From Bufo bufo (Eukaryota; Chordata; Amphibia; Anura; Bufonidae), in assembly GCF_905171765.1 (NCBI RefSeq), contig NC_053392.1:32914192-32978191 (forward strand): a DNA stretch of 64,000 nt, read 5' to 3'. The notes under the pieces were generated by a model. That model saw nothing but the letters and a program-made list of their open reading frames with translations, was not told where the DNA came from and ran no database searches. Positions within the stretch are counted from its first letter, which is position 1. Each line of letters begins with the position of its first letter. The position numbers and the translations under genes are program-made. This document shows, piece after piece, positions 42,713 to 53,818 of the stretch.

Positions 42713-43570
42713 TTAGTAGTTTTCCGACGGTCTTTTGTTTTTGAGAAAGGAGGGACAGACATTAATGAAATGACCCTTCCCCCCACAGAAAAAACAAGCC
42801 CCCCCCCTACGGCGAACCTCGGGAGGACGGACCTGACGAGAAGTTCCGCCTAGCTGCATAGGCTCATCTAAGTCAGTACAGACTAACTGTTGCTTGGGAG
42901 AGGTAACCAATTGCTCAGGAATTTTCGATCTCTCCCTAAGACATCTATCTATTCTGATAGAGAGGGACATAACAGCATCAAGGGAAAGGGGGGTCTCATA
43001 CAGCGCCAATGCATCCTTAACCCTTTCAGATAACCCAGAGCAGAACTGACTCCTGAGAGCCGGGTCGTTCCACTGAGTATCCGTAGCCCACCTACGGAAC
43101 TCTGAGCAATATTCCTCTGCTGACCGATCTCCCTGTAGGAGTCTCCGTAACTTCGACTCAGCCAGGGCGACTCGGTCAGGGTCATCATATATGAGACCCA
43201 AAGCCCCAAAAAATCCCTCCACTGACCGAAGAGCCTGGGAACCAGGGGGTAATGAGAACACCCAGGATTGCGGGTCCCCCTGAAGCAGGGAAATGACAAT
43301 CCCTACCCGCTGTTCTTCACCTGAGGAGTAAGGGCGCAACTTAAAATATAATTTGCAGGCCTCACGGAACGTCGCAAATTTGTCCCTTCCCCCAGAAAAT
43401 CTGTCAGGAAGAGCAACCTTGGGTTCTGTAACAACCTGGTTACCCATAGCAACCGCTGGGGGTGCGGTCTGCTGCATTTGCTGCTGTTGTTGGAGGACAG
43501 ACGCCTTCAATCCTGCCACCTCCAAAGACAGGCCTTGAAGTTGTTTTGCCAAGGCAGCAATAGGATCCAT
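42713..43570 (-). CDS. Gypsy gag
   Basis: The open frame reaches 43603, but the natural start is the Met of [14 protein letters not shown] at about 43570, giving about 285 residues. An N-terminal coiled coil with a Gln run ([10 protein letters not shown]) is followed by a capsid-like retrotransposon gag domain ([14 protein letters not shown]...WVFSLPPGS). The tail has one CCHC zinc knuckle, [14 protein letters not shown], for RNA binding. The frame is uninterrupted and ends in a run before the protease region. Confidence 0.92.
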   Translation of the reverse strand: MDPIAALAKQLQGLSLEVAGLKASVLQQQQQMQQTAPPAVAMGNQVVTEPKVALPDRFSGGRDKFATFREACKLYFKLRPYSSGEEQRVGIVISLLQGDPQSWVFSLPPGSQALRSVEGFFGALGLIYDDPDRVALAESKLRRLLQGDRSAEEYCSEFRRWATDTQWNDPALRSQFCSGLSERVKDALALYETPLSLDAVMSLSIRIDRCLRERSKIPEQLVTSPKQQLVCTDLDEPMQLGGTSRQVRPPEVRRRGGACFFCGGKGHFINVCPSFLKNKRPSENY

Positions 43571-43655
43571 ATTGGATTCTAAGTAGAGAAAAAAAAACAA
43601 CAAAAAAAAAATGTTTTATTTTATTTTTTTCTCAAAAAGTAATGGCCAGTTATAA

Positions 43656-44315
43656 TATCACGGTCGGCGTGACTATCACATACGTGACACAGAGGGAGGG
43701 AACGAGGAAGGCCCTGCCCAAGTGAGAGGGAAGGTGGTGACCCCTGACTCACCTTGCGGCTGGCATCTGGCTGCCCTGACGTCCCTAGACGGGTTCCTCA
43801 CCCGTACGCCGATCACGTGCCTAAAGCCCTGGCTTTCCCTAAGCTGAGCCCTAGATAGTGAACAGGGCGGTGGGAACACTAGTCCGCACCACTAGCTCTA
43901 AGGGAAAACACCAAGGGGAGGACAGACAACACAGACTCAACATATAATCCCAGGTGGGCGACAACAGGAGACAACAAGAAGCCCAACAGGGATCCGGAGG
44001 GTAGCACTCTGGAACGACAACCAGGATTCACAACTCCAGTGGGTCAGTATAGAAGTCCAGGCAGGAAGCTCTATAACTGGCAACTAGAGAAGTGTGAGGG
44101 GAGAATATAAGGAGGTTGGGAGTGGCAGACAAGAAACAGCTGAGGAGGAGAAGCTACGGATCCCTGAGTGAGACAAAAAGGATAGCAAGGCAAACACAGA
44201 AAACAATCACTAAGAAACAACGTGATCTTTAGATATAGAGCGCGCAGCCACCCGCTGCGACCTCCCGACCCCGGGTATAACGGAGTCAGACGTGGCTCTT
44301 GATACCCTCGTGACA
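43656..44315 (-). repeat. Gypsy 5' LTR
   Basis: A 660-bp LTR, which acts as the 5' copy because the genes read leftwards. A TGG-containing stretch (ATAACTGGCCATTAC on the minus strand) lies just inside and may be the primer-binding site, but I cannot assign a tRNA. Confidence 0.93.
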
Positions 44316-44595
44316 CAGAGACTCACATTCAGACATTGCATTCAGACTCACATTCAGATATCACATTCAGACTGCGTGTGGCCAGCGTGATCACGTGGTG
44401 AGGTCATCATGCTCACCGCAGGTTCTTTAGCTGGTTTTCTTCAATCAATATGGGAGCGAATGGCCTCTCAGTGATCAAGTGGACGATGTGAGGATAATTT
44501 TTTTTAACTTTCAGCCACTATTTTAGGAAAAATTCATTCATTACCACAAAGTGCGAGGAAATTCGTCTCGAAGTCCACTTTGGATACTTTGATTC

Positions 44596-44901
44596 TCTTA
44601 ACACTAGTCATAGCTTATAGATCACAAGACAGCAAGTGCATTTTTAGAGGATACAGAGGAAGGGTCTGGGTAAAATTAAAATGTCTGTTAAAAACAGAGT
44701 GATAATGGATGGAGTAATTTAAGAGGAAATACCCTTTTCATGACATCCACTAATGAGAATACAATGTAGAAGAAAGCACAGGTAGCAGGAGAAGCAGCAC
44801 TGTCTGCATAAGCCGCCCTACCAGTAGTAGCAGATCACAGCATGCTGCATTTTTGAAAATAAAAGACTAAAAGACCACCAAATGAACATAAACTCCAGTA
44901 G

Positions 44902-44903
<2 letters not shown>
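44596..44903. other. Non-coding interval
   Basis: No repeat end, ORF or convincing exon was recognised between the hAT-like end and the TA microsatellite. Confidence 0.3.
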
Positions 44904-44943
<40 letters not shown>

Positions 44944-44947
<4 letters not shown>

Positions 44948-45849
44948 CCAAAAGTTTTCTTTATTTTCATGTTTATGAAGGCATCAAAACTATGAATTAA
45001 CACATGTGGAATTATATACATAACAAACAAGTGGGAAACAACTGAAAATATGTCATATTCTAGGTTCTTCAAAGTAGCCACCTTTTGCTTTGATTACTGC
45101 TTTGCACACTCTTGGCATTCTCTTGATGAGCTTCAAGAGGTAGTCCCCTGAAATGGTCTTCCAACAGTCTTGAAGGAGTTCCCAGAGATGCTTAGCACTT
45201 GTTGGCCCTTTTGCCTTCACTCTGCGGTCCAGCTCACCCCAAACCATCTCGATTGGGTTCAGGTCCGGTGACTGTGGAGGCCAGGTCATCTGGCGCAGCA
45301 CCACATCACTCTCCTTCATGTTCAAATAGCCCTTACTTTCAACGTTTTTCCAATTTTTCGGCTGACTGACTGACCTTCATTTCTTAAAGTAATGATGGCC
45401 ACTCGTTTTCTTTACTTAGCTGCTTTTTTCTTGCCATAATACAAATTCTAACAGTCTATTCAGTAGGACTATCAGCTGTGTATCCACCTGACTTCTCCTC
45501 AACGCAACTGATGGTCCCAACCCCATTTATAAGGCGAGAAATCCCACTTATTAAACCTGACAGGGCACACCTGTGAAGTGAAAACCATTTCAGGGGACTA
45601 CCTCTTGAAGCTCATCAAGAGAATGCCAAGAGTGTGCAAAGCAGTAATCAAAGCAAAAGGTGGCTACTTTGAAGATTCTAGAATATGACATATTTTCAGT
45701 TGTTTCACACTTGTTTGTTATGTATATAATTCCACATGTGTTAATTCATAGTTTTGATGCCTTTAGTGTGAATCTACAATTTCCATAGTCAGGAAAATAA
45801 AGAAAACTCTTTGAATGAGAAGGTGTGTCCAAACTTTTGGTCTGTACTG
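44944..45849 (-). mobile_element. Tc1 foldback derivative (deleted and inverted)
   Basis: The ends CAGACCAAAAGTTT (left) and AAACTTTTGGTCTG(TACTG) (right) are inverted and sit in TA runs; the left end lacks the outer CAGTA. Both arms carry the C-terminal part of the transposase gene: 45064-45160 is mirrored at about 45590-45685. The rest of the gene is missing. The minus-strand frame 45053-45325 encodes WPPQSPDLNPIEMVWGEL and a C-terminal KAKGGYFEE, so only the last catalytic Glu region remains. Confidence 0.88.
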
Positions 45850-45912
45850 TATATATATATATATATATATATATCCTGTATATATATGTCCTGCACTTCA
45901 TATTCACCATAG

Positions 45913-46009
45913 ACCTTCAGCTAATATCTGAAGCAGAAAAAACTGAAACCACTAAAAAAGTAAAAGAGAAGAAAGTGCCTCAAATACATACATCTGAACT
46001 CATCCTCAA
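45913..46009 (+). CDS. Candidate host exon 1, gene unidentified
   Basis: A 97-bp interval is bounded by a possible acceptor (TTCACCATAG) and a strong donor (CTCAA|GTGAGT). One frame is open through the exon, Lys/Glu-rich, ending IHTSELILK. It has 2 bases, 31 codons and 2 bases, so it would splice in phase to the next candidate (46147). It lies in apparently non-repeat DNA. The acceptor has a weak pyrimidine tract, so the 5' boundary is less certain. I do not recognise the protein. Confidence 0.4.
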
Positions 46010-46146
46010 GTGAGTTATGTACAATGAACAAGCAGGAAATACAGGAATTGAGCTCTTAATCCTGCAGAATTGTGAATGCAACTGTGGATGTACTTGGAAT
46101 GTAAGAGAGTTAAGATAAAGGAGGTAATGTCTCTGTTTTTGTGTAG

Positions 46147-46190
46147 ATTAAAAAATAAAGCCAAACCGCAATTCAATCTTCTATTACAAG
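46147..46190 (+). CDS. Candidate host exon 2, gene unidentified
   Basis: Acceptor CTCTGTTTTTGTGTAG and donor ACAAG|GTAATG bound 44 bp. Only one frame is open (LKNKAKPQFNLLLQ), and it is exactly the frame required by the phase of the candidate exon at 45913-46009, separated by a 137-bp intron. Two independent boundary signals plus phase agreement raise it above chance, but the exon is short. Confidence 0.42.
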
Positions 46191-46291
46191 GTAATGTATA
46201 TGTATATGTGTATTGCTGCTATAGAAAGTAAGACACATTCATACTAATAACATTATTACATTTCTTTTTTCATCTGATTTCATTTCCCTAG

Positions 46292-46377
46292 CTATTCAAG
46301 TGTGCAATCAATTGCAAAAATAAAACCCTGAGCGCTCGATGTGCAGGGTTTATAAGCAATTTTATTCCCAGAGAAAG
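46292..46377 (+). CDS. Candidate host exon 3, gene unidentified
   Basis: A long pyrimidine tract and CATTTCCCTAG precede 86 bp ending in a donor AAAG|GTAAAC. Only one frame is open (starting LFKCAINCKNK, ending FIPRE). Its start phase does not match the end of the candidate at 46147-46190, so either a tiny exon is missing, a boundary is wrong, or one of the calls is false. Its end phase does match the candidate at 58530. Confidence 0.35.
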
Positions 46378-46932
46378 GTAAACTCCTGAGATAAATCCTT
46401 GAAGCCGATAGATTAATTTTAACTACTGTGAAAAGGTATAAGATCATAATCACCTGCTGTTAATTACCCCCCTTCAAAAAAAAAGAAAAAAGAACACATG
46501 GCAGTAGTACAACAGCAAGTAATCTGTGTTTAACCAAACCACACTTTATTGCTTCTCTTACAGTCATTTACTACTTTATATTTTAAAATATAAGTATTTA
46601 TACTACCGCAAATTAAATCACTACTGCTACTATTATACCGTTTCCAACCAATGCATCTATCTCTATTACTACTCCTTTCACTATTAATCATTCTATGCCA
46701 CCTATTAATTCCACAATTATTATTGACACCAAAACTGCTACAAATACTAATGCTAATAGTACTATCGCTCCATCTACTACTGCTGGTATAATCACAGCTG
46801 CTGCTACTGTTATGGCAATACACAAAGTGTCATAGTGGAGACAAGTGAACTGCTGAGCTACCCCAGCCACCGTCCCTACCTATCTGCATGTTCTGTCCTA
46901 GTTGAAAATCCACAACTGGTCGACAGCCCCCC
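46378..46932. other. Non-coding interval with degenerate trinucleotide tract
   Basis: From about 46610 to 46810 the sequence is a decayed ACT/CTA/ATT trinucleotide-type tract, which creates minus-strand open frames rich in Ser or Val/Ile. These are low-complexity artefacts. No other feature was seen. Confidence 0.5.
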
Positions 46933-48275
46933 TTAATAAAGTTCTGGGGCCTATACGGGAAGATTCCAAGGGGACAAAACAATAAACTAGTGACAGATCG
47001 GTCAAAACTGAATAGAACCAAAGCAAGCTGAAACAGACAAGCCCGGTCAGACCAGGTGAGAAAAACCCACAGAATTAGGAGACACAAACCAGTAAGCAAA
47101 TCAAAGCCAAAGTCAATATCAGGAGAGACAGACAGGAGTCAGAGAACAGTAACCAGAAATAATACCAAGCCAGGGGTCTATACCAGGAAATCACATCAGG
47201 GTCCAAGTCATCGGGCAAAGGGTCAGTGTCAGAATCCAAAGCAAAAGTCCAGAGCTGTAAAGTAAGGCTAATGTGAATCTCCAAAGAAAAACCAATCACA
47301 GGCAACTGTGGCCAGCAGTTGCTTGCTTAAAGTATAACTGTCGTATTTTTTATTTTTTTTGGAGTATTGGATTGTGGTGATTAATATCACCTTGGTGGCC
47401 CTATTTCAACTTTTCACTGTGTATTCAATTACCCCTTAATTCCACAGTTTTTTTCCCTGTACTGCCTACTTTTACCTGTGCTTAAAATAGGGTTGCTAGG
47501 CATGGTCCGTCTATCTGTTGCTAGGCATGGTCCGTCTATCTGTTGAAGGTCAGATTACTGACAGCCAGGGACTGTAAGTAAATTATTAAAGCCAGGTCCT
47601 CCCCAGCAGCTGATAACAGTGCCTGGGCTGTGTGCACTTCTCCCTGTCCCTGCGCTTGGCAGACGCTCCCTCACTCAGCAGAGCTGGAAAAGTAGAGTTG
47701 AAGCAGCGCAGACCAGGGAAGGGAGATCTGCCGTCTGCTCAGTGTATAAATGAAAACAACATGTGGTAAGAGGACCCCTTTTTGCTGCAGGAGATTAACC
47801 CTTTAGGGGGGAGGGCTCTGGTTACTGACACTTTTGGGGGGGCTATTGTTACTGGCTAGTGAGGGCAGGCGGTATTAGCCTCAGGGTGAGGGCAGTGGCG
47901 GCCATCTTAACCGAATAGTGAAATTGCAGACTGGTTGCTAAGGGCTGAATCTTATTAAATATGAGGTAAGTCAGTCTAATAGTAACTGATTCTGGAATAT
48001 CATGTTATTAGTAACTACATATATGAAAATTGAAATTAGGGTCTAAGTGTGACAGTTATCCTTTAAAATATCCAGCGCTACCAGTCATGTGACCCCTGAC
48101 GTTACTACACCAGACGTGCCAGCTTGGCCGCCAACTGGCCGGCTTTCCTGCTTGCAGAGTCTGGCCTAATTGTCCCAGCAACTGGACACTGGCAGCGCTG
48201 CCACTGAAGGAGCCGTCTGCCGGCCCCTGTGTAAGACACAGCCAATGTTCACGTAGGATCTGACTTATTGAGAGC
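46933..48275. repeat. Duplicated block, copy 2 flank
   Basis: Direct copy of 4062-4669, starting at TTAATAAAGTTCTGG. It contains one extra 740-bp TTAA element at 47327-48066. The left border TTAA (46933-46936) has no element attached, unlike copy 1. It ends TTGAGAGC before the hAT end. Confidence 0.75.
47327..48066. mobile_element. TTAA-flanked non-autonomous element, 0.74 kb
   Basis: The ends read TTAAAGTATAACTGTCG (left) and TTAAAGGATAACTGTCAC (right, read inward), with TTAA on both sides (47327-47330 and 48063-48066). The matching site in copy 1 (4457-4460) has a single TTAA and is otherwise continuous, so both the boundaries and the target duplication are proven by comparison. An internal direct repeat, GTTGCTAGGCATGGTCCGTC, occurs twice at 47492-47540. 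There is no ORF. TTAA targeting points to a piggyBac or Kolobok MITE. Confidence 0.92.
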
Positions 48276-49109
48276 TAGAGATGAGCACATTTTTCAAAAA
48301 TTCGATTCGGCCTGTGCGCCGAATTTTTAGAAAAAGATTTGGTTCGATCTGAACTTATTTGCGGTGAATTGCGTTAAAAAACTGTTATTTACTCGCTACA
48401 GAGAGCCTTTATAGTGGTGTAGAACACTGTGCCTTGCAGTAACATGCATAGGGAGTCTGCTTTAATAGTGAAATAATACTGTGAGTCAATATGACATGCA
48501 GATGACAGGAGTCGCTCTTAGAATCACTGCACACTTCACTTATTTGGGCAGTCATGGGGCCAAAACTGACCAAATAACTCAATTATGAACCTCAGCCTTA
48601 CAGGTCGATGTTAGCGCCAAGAAGAAGTGCACTCCTTTTACACCATCATCAGCTGATTCCACATAGATGTCTACAGACCCTGCTTATACAAGTAGAGCCC
48701 CCCGACAGAGTAGAGAGGGTGTCAGCAGTAAGTTTGTGTTGACGTCACTGATTATTTTGCCTTTCCTCTGAACCGTCAGAACAATAACCCCCAAAAAACG
48801 GACCCTGCCTGTTGAGCCTTCACTCGGTCAGCATTTGGTCAGTAATCCATCAGTGTTGCTAATGCCAAAAAAACAGGAGTGGATCGAAAACAGAGATGAC
48901 ATGTGAATGGAATATTTGCATGTCTTCTCTGTTTTGTACCCACTCCTGCTTTTGGCTACCAAATCACAAGACAATTCTGATGGGACCATACAGGCCTTAA
49001 AGCCGCTACACAGACAGGATTCGTTGTGCGTCTCATTTTTCCTTCCTTCTGACAGATCTGAAGTAGGGTCAAATAAATGATGATGTTATCCAGGCCAAAA
49101 GGCAAAATA

Positions 49110-50275
49110 GTTGCCCAGTCATGAAGTGGAGAGGGTGGAAACAGCATGAGAAGTCCACAGAGAGGCCCAATGACATAGTGGTGAGCTGGAAGCAGCATGA
49201 GGAGACCACAGAGTGGCCCAATGAAGGAGACTGGAGGTGATGGCAGCATCAGGAGGAGACCAAAGAGTGGCACAATGACAGTGTGGAGGTGGCGGCAGCA
49301 TAGGGAGGCCACAGAGTGGCACAATGACAGAGTGTGGAGGTGGCGGCAGCATCAGGAGGCCACAGAGTGGCAAGGTGACATAGTGTGGAGTTGACAGCAG
49401 AATCACGAGACCACAGAGTGGCAAGGTGACATAGTGTGGAGGTGACAGCAGCATCAGGAGACCACAGAGGGGCAAGGTGACATAGTGTGGAGGTGGCAGC
49501 AGCATCAGGAGACCATAGAGTGATCCGGTGACATAGTGTGGAGGTGACAGCAGCATCAAAATACCACAGAGTGGCAAGGTGGCATAGTGTGGAGGTGGCA
49601 GCAACATCAGGAGACCACAGAGTGGCAAGGACCAGGAGCCTGAATAAGGCTTATTCAGGCTCCAGCAAGGACCAGGAGCCTGAATAAGCGGCTCCTGGTC
49701 CTTGCTGGTCTTACAACTAGAGCTCCTTGATTGAAGACACACCGGTCTTTTTCTGTGCACAGTACAAGTGATCCTTGTGAGTATATGGCATACATCCGAT
49801 GCGATTGGTGTTTGGAACATACAACACCATAGTGCGTTTTTTTCACTGCATTTTAGGTTTCCATGCAACTGTTGAAAATTAATAATTGAATGTGGTCCAC
49901 CTAACTGAAGAATTTTCCAAATATAAGAAAAGAATAGGAACATTTAAAAGAATCTTCTCTTGCAGCGCAATCCTTTTCTTTATTATTTATTTTACAGACT
50001 TTTTTCCCACATTGTCTTGGGATTTGCAGCGTTTGAGGGGACTGATTTCCTACGCAGAGACTTTGTGTTTTTATTCACAGAGTGGCAAGGTGACAGAATG
50101 TGAGATAACAGCTAAATCAGGAGACCACAGAGTGGCAAGGTGACATAGTGTGGAGCTGACAGCAGCATCAGGAGACCACAGAGCAGCAAGGTGACATAGT
50201 GTTGAGGTGGCAGCAGCATCAGGAGACCACAGAGTAACCCGGTGACAGAGTGGGGAGGTGGGTGGCAATATGAGT
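49110..50275. repeat. 51-bp minisatellite, copy 2, split by a unique segment
   Basis: The same 51-bp unit as at 5485-7970, with about 10 units at 49110-49637 and about four at 50085-50275. A segment of about 450 bp without the repeat (49638-50084) divides the array. The segment begins with an inverted-repeat cluster of GACCAGGAGCCTGAATAAG. Long minus-strand open frames here are repeat artefacts. Confidence 0.9.
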
Positions 50276-50437
50276 TCCAGCTGAAGATGGTGGTTGAAAG
50301 AAGGAGCACTTGGAATCAGATGTGTGGCATCAGGTAGGTGGCAGCATCAGAATGGTAGCTGAGGCAGGTAGCCAAAAGAAACTGGTCTCTTTTGTCAAAG
50401 TGTTGGTGTGGAACCATGGATGATCTAGTCTGATGCA

Positions 50438-53140
50438 TCAGGCATTAGTGGGTGTAATTCCTGACTGATCCATGCCTGATTCATATTGACAAAGGTCAGT
50501 CTCTCCACATTTTAGGTGGACAGGCGAGTCCCTTTTTTGGGTAACTATGGCCCCCGCTGCACTAAACACCTGCTCTAATGCCACAGTACTGGCCGGGAAG
50601 GACAGCTTTTCTAGGGCAAACTCTGATAGTTGCGGCCTTAAATCACGTTTGGCTGCCCTGTAGTGAGGTGCCAGGGTACTGTCCAAGTATGCCACCACCT
50701 GCTGGTTCAGGTCCTGTTCCAGGTCTAGCTGCTGCTGCGGGTGAGTAGTTTCTTCACTAGGCAGGTGAACAAAGCTGCTTATCATCAACTCTAGACTCAA
50801 GTTGCTGCTGATAGAGCTGGAACTGCTCCTACCCTCCCCCCCCCCCAATGCCACAGCAGCCATGGTAGTGGAACGTGAGTGCAGAGGGCCCGCCCCGGTC
50901 AGACCTGCGAGAGGATGGGCGATGGCGTAGATAGGCAGCGGCCAACTCACTACATAGGATGTCTCTATAGTAGTTCAGTTTGTCCTCCCTCTCAGCAGGT
51001 GTAAAAAAGCCTCATCTTCCTCATCACCCTGTTGCTCCTCTGGCTGCTCCTGCTCCTTCTCTCCTGTCACTTGTGTGTAAAAACCACCCATTTCGTTACA
51101 CATTGCTTGTGCTCCAATGTCCTCCGTCTCCTCCTTCTTCTCCTCCAGTTCAGCCCCCACAGGGCTCATGCGGCTGTGAGATCTAGGCGCCACTTCTCCA
51201 GTCCCCTGATCAGCCAGATTTACCAGCATCTGTTCCAGGACATGAAGCAGTGGAATGACGTTGTTCATCCCGTAGTCCTGGTGACTGACAAATAACGTGA
51301 CCTCTTCCAAGGGCCTGAGCAAACGGCAGATGTCACGCATGAGCTGCCACTGGCTGACATCAAAGTTACACAGAGGAGTACTCCTATTTGCTTGGAGTAT
51401 CAAGAAATCATTTCTGGCCTTTCACTGTTTGTATAGTCGGTCCAACATATGGAGGATGGAATTTCAACTGGTGGAAACGTCGCATATCAGCCTATGTTGG
51501 GGGATGCCATTCTGCCGCTGCAGATCAAGGAGTGTGTGCTTTGCGGCGTACGAGTGGTTGAAGTGCATGCAAGGTTTCCTGGCCATTTTTAGGATGTCTT
51601 GCTGATGGGTGTAAGACTTCAGGAACCGTTTGACAACAAGATTGAACACATGTGTCATGCAGGGTGCATAGCTCAGCCCTCTCTGACACAGCACCGACAT
51701 TTTGTTCTTCCCGTTGTCGGTCACCATTGTTCCGATTTTCAGTTGTCGCGGACAAAGCCAGGATCCGATTTCTTAAAGAAGGACACGGAGCAGTTCCTCC
51801 CCTGTGTGACTCCATTAGCCCAGGCAAACAAGGTGCAGAACATCGTGATATCGCTGTGCCCTGCACATGTGGTATGCTGGAGGGGCACTGTGAATTGTCC
51901 CTGCAGTGGAGGCTGAGGACACGGTGGAGGATGAAGAGGGAGAGTCGGATATTGTCGCAGGACCATTGGCGTGACAACGTGGCGGTGGAAGCGGCGTCAC
52001 CTTGCCAAGTTGCTGGTGTGGCTCTGCAGGAACCACATTCACCCAGTGGGCCATAAAGGACATGTATTATCCCTGACCGTAGTTACAGCTCCACACGTTG
52101 GCGCTGCCGTGCACTTTGGCAGACACCGACAAGCTCAAGGACTGGCCCACCTTCTGTTCTACATGTGTGTGCAGGGCTGGTACTGCCTTTTTGGCAAAGA
52201 AATGACGGCTTGGGACTCTCCACCTCGGCTCGGCACAAGCCATGAGTTCTCTGAAAGGTGCAGAGTCAAACACTTGGAAAGGGAGGGTCTGCTGACCAGC
52301 AAATTGGCCAGAAGCTCATTCAGGTTCTGCGCCGTTGGATGAGTGCACGCATATAGTTGTCTCTTGGCAATCGCTTCAGTGATTGATTGCTGACAGAATG
52401 AATGATGAGGAGTAGGAGGAGGAGGAACAGGAGCATCAGGACCAGCAGATTTTGGGAAGGACAGACAGCTTCCTTCGGCTGAGATGGTGGAGCCTTGACT
52501 GCTTGAAATCGGCTGTGTGCCACTGGGTGATGCAGCGGTTGCTGCGGCATGCTGGACCACCACATCGGAGCTACTTCACCTTCTGCCTACAGATTCTACA
52601 TATGGCCATGTTCACCCCCTCCAGCGGCATAATAAAAAGCTGCCACACCGCCGAGTAGGTAATTTCACCCCCAACCCTACGCACTGACTGACTGCTACCA
52701 CCGCTACTTCCATAAACCCGTGCACCACTACTTTCCGGGCAGGTAGGCTCCTGCGAAGTGGGTGGTCTACCCCAGGCTGTTTAGCTACCGACCTCCCACT
52801 GCTGCCACCCTGATGACTCCCGGCTACACTAGCGACTTGCTGGCTCCGCCGCTGCCTCACGGGCAAGCTGCCACCCTCTTCTCCCCATGATTATGAAGAC
52901 CTAATTCACCCGGCTCCCAAGTGCGATCAGCTACATCATTATCATTGAGTACTGTCTGCACGTCACTGATGTCCTCCTCAACGGTCTCTGGGTTAGGAAC
53001 CTCACTGCTCGCAACACCAGCTCCCATGCCACTCTCCACATCACTACTTGCCCGCCTAGCGGATGATGCGGCGGATGTCTCCTCCACATCTTTGCTGGCC
53101 AGTAGCTTCAGACTGTCCCCTATTAGCTCGTCCTTGCTAT
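50438..53140 (-). pseudogene. hAT transposase, heavily decayed
   Basis: Pieces in several frames follow hAT order on the minus strand: an acidic N-terminus (around 52870-53090), a Ser/Pro-rich linker with QQSITEAIAKRQ (about 52390), SFMAHWV (about 52055), VTDNGKNK (about 51720), CMTHVFNLVVKRFL (about 51640), RLICDVSTS, QLMRDICRLLRPLEEVT, and the dimerisation block with ALEQVFSAAGAIV (about 50560). Multiple frameshifts and stops separate them. It is related to the 9337-12747 protein, but clearly a different and older family member. It is the probable transposase gene of the 48276-58325 element. Confidence 0.8.
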
Positions 53141-53194
53141 AAAGTGGGGCTCAGCCCACAGCATATAATACTTCTCTGGCTGAGGGAACAGAAA

Positions 53195-53818
53195 AGGACA
53201 GAAACATAGAAACATAGAATGTGTCGGCAGATAAGAACCATTTGGCCCATCTAGTCTGCCCAATATATCTGAATCCTATGAATAGTCCCTGGCCCTATCT
53301 TATATGAAGGATAGCCTTATGCCTATCCCATGCATGCTTAAACACCTTCACTGTATTTGCAGCTACCACTTCTGCAGGAAGGCTATTCCATGCATCCACT
53401 ACTCTCTCAGTAAAGTAATACTTCCTTATATTACTTTTAAACCTTTGCCCCTCTAATTTAAAACTGTGTCCTCTTGTGGTAGTTTTTTCTTCTTTTAAAT
53501 ATGCTCTCCTCCTTTACCGAGTTGATTCCCTTTATGTATTTAAAAGTTTCTATCATATCCCCTCTGTCTCTACTTTCTTCCAAGCTATACATATTAAGGT
53601 CCTTTAACCTTTCCTGGAAAGTTTTATCCTGCAATCCATGTACTAGTTTAGTAGCTCTTCTCTGAACTCTCTCTAGAGTATCTATATCCTTCTGGAGATA
53701 TGGCCTCCAGTACTGCGCACAATACTCCAAGTGAGGTCTCGGCAGTGTTCTGTACAGCGGCATAAGCACTTCACTCTTTCTACTGCTTATACCTCTCCCT
53801 ATACATCCAAGCATTCTG
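53195..53818 (-). pseudogene. CR1/Jockey-type LINE ORF2 tail, 5'-truncated
   Basis: The minus-strand frame 53814-53458 encodes a conserved post-RT block with LYRTLPRPHLEYC, the RVQRRATKLVHGLQ motif and LEESRDRGDMIETFKYI. The 3' end at about 53195-53215 is a short tandem TTCTATGTTTCTATG, a tail type common in CR1-clade LINEs. The 5' end is cut at about 53818 next to a duplicated CATTCTGCTGGCAGG. It inserted near the 5' side of the hAT transposase relic. Confidence 0.75.

Larger units (their letters stand above)
38740..44315 (-). mobile_element. Gypsy LTR retrotransposon (chromodomain type), young
   Basis: LTRs of 660 bp lie at 38740-39399 and 43656-44315, with the 5-bp target duplication CAGAG at 38735-38739 and 44316-44320. 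The LTRs differ at only three positions by eye (near 38848, 39201 and 39346 versus their partners), implying a recent insertion. Gene order on the minus strand is gag (43570-42713), protease-RT-RNase H-integrase-chromodomain (about 42710-39294). A purine tract, GAAAGGGGGAGTAC, precedes the 3' LTR (39400-39413). One stop codon interrupts RT, so this copy is defective. Confidence 0.95.
38548..44595. mobile_element. hAT-like non-autonomous element hosting the Gypsy insertion (tentative)
   Basis: Left of the Gypsy element, TGAGATGAGCGAAGTTTTG resembles the hAT ends of this window. Right of it, CCATTATTTTAGG-like and GGAAATTCGTCTCGAAGTCC sequence resembles the right end seen at 58190-58325. The TSD of the Gypsy element (CAGAG) joins the two halves. 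I could not define an exact 8-bp duplication for the host element. Confidence 0.4.

Noticed and set aside
46530..46870. Minus-strand open frames rich in Ser or Val/Ile
   Set aside because: They lie on a decayed trinucleotide tract and lack any protein family signature.
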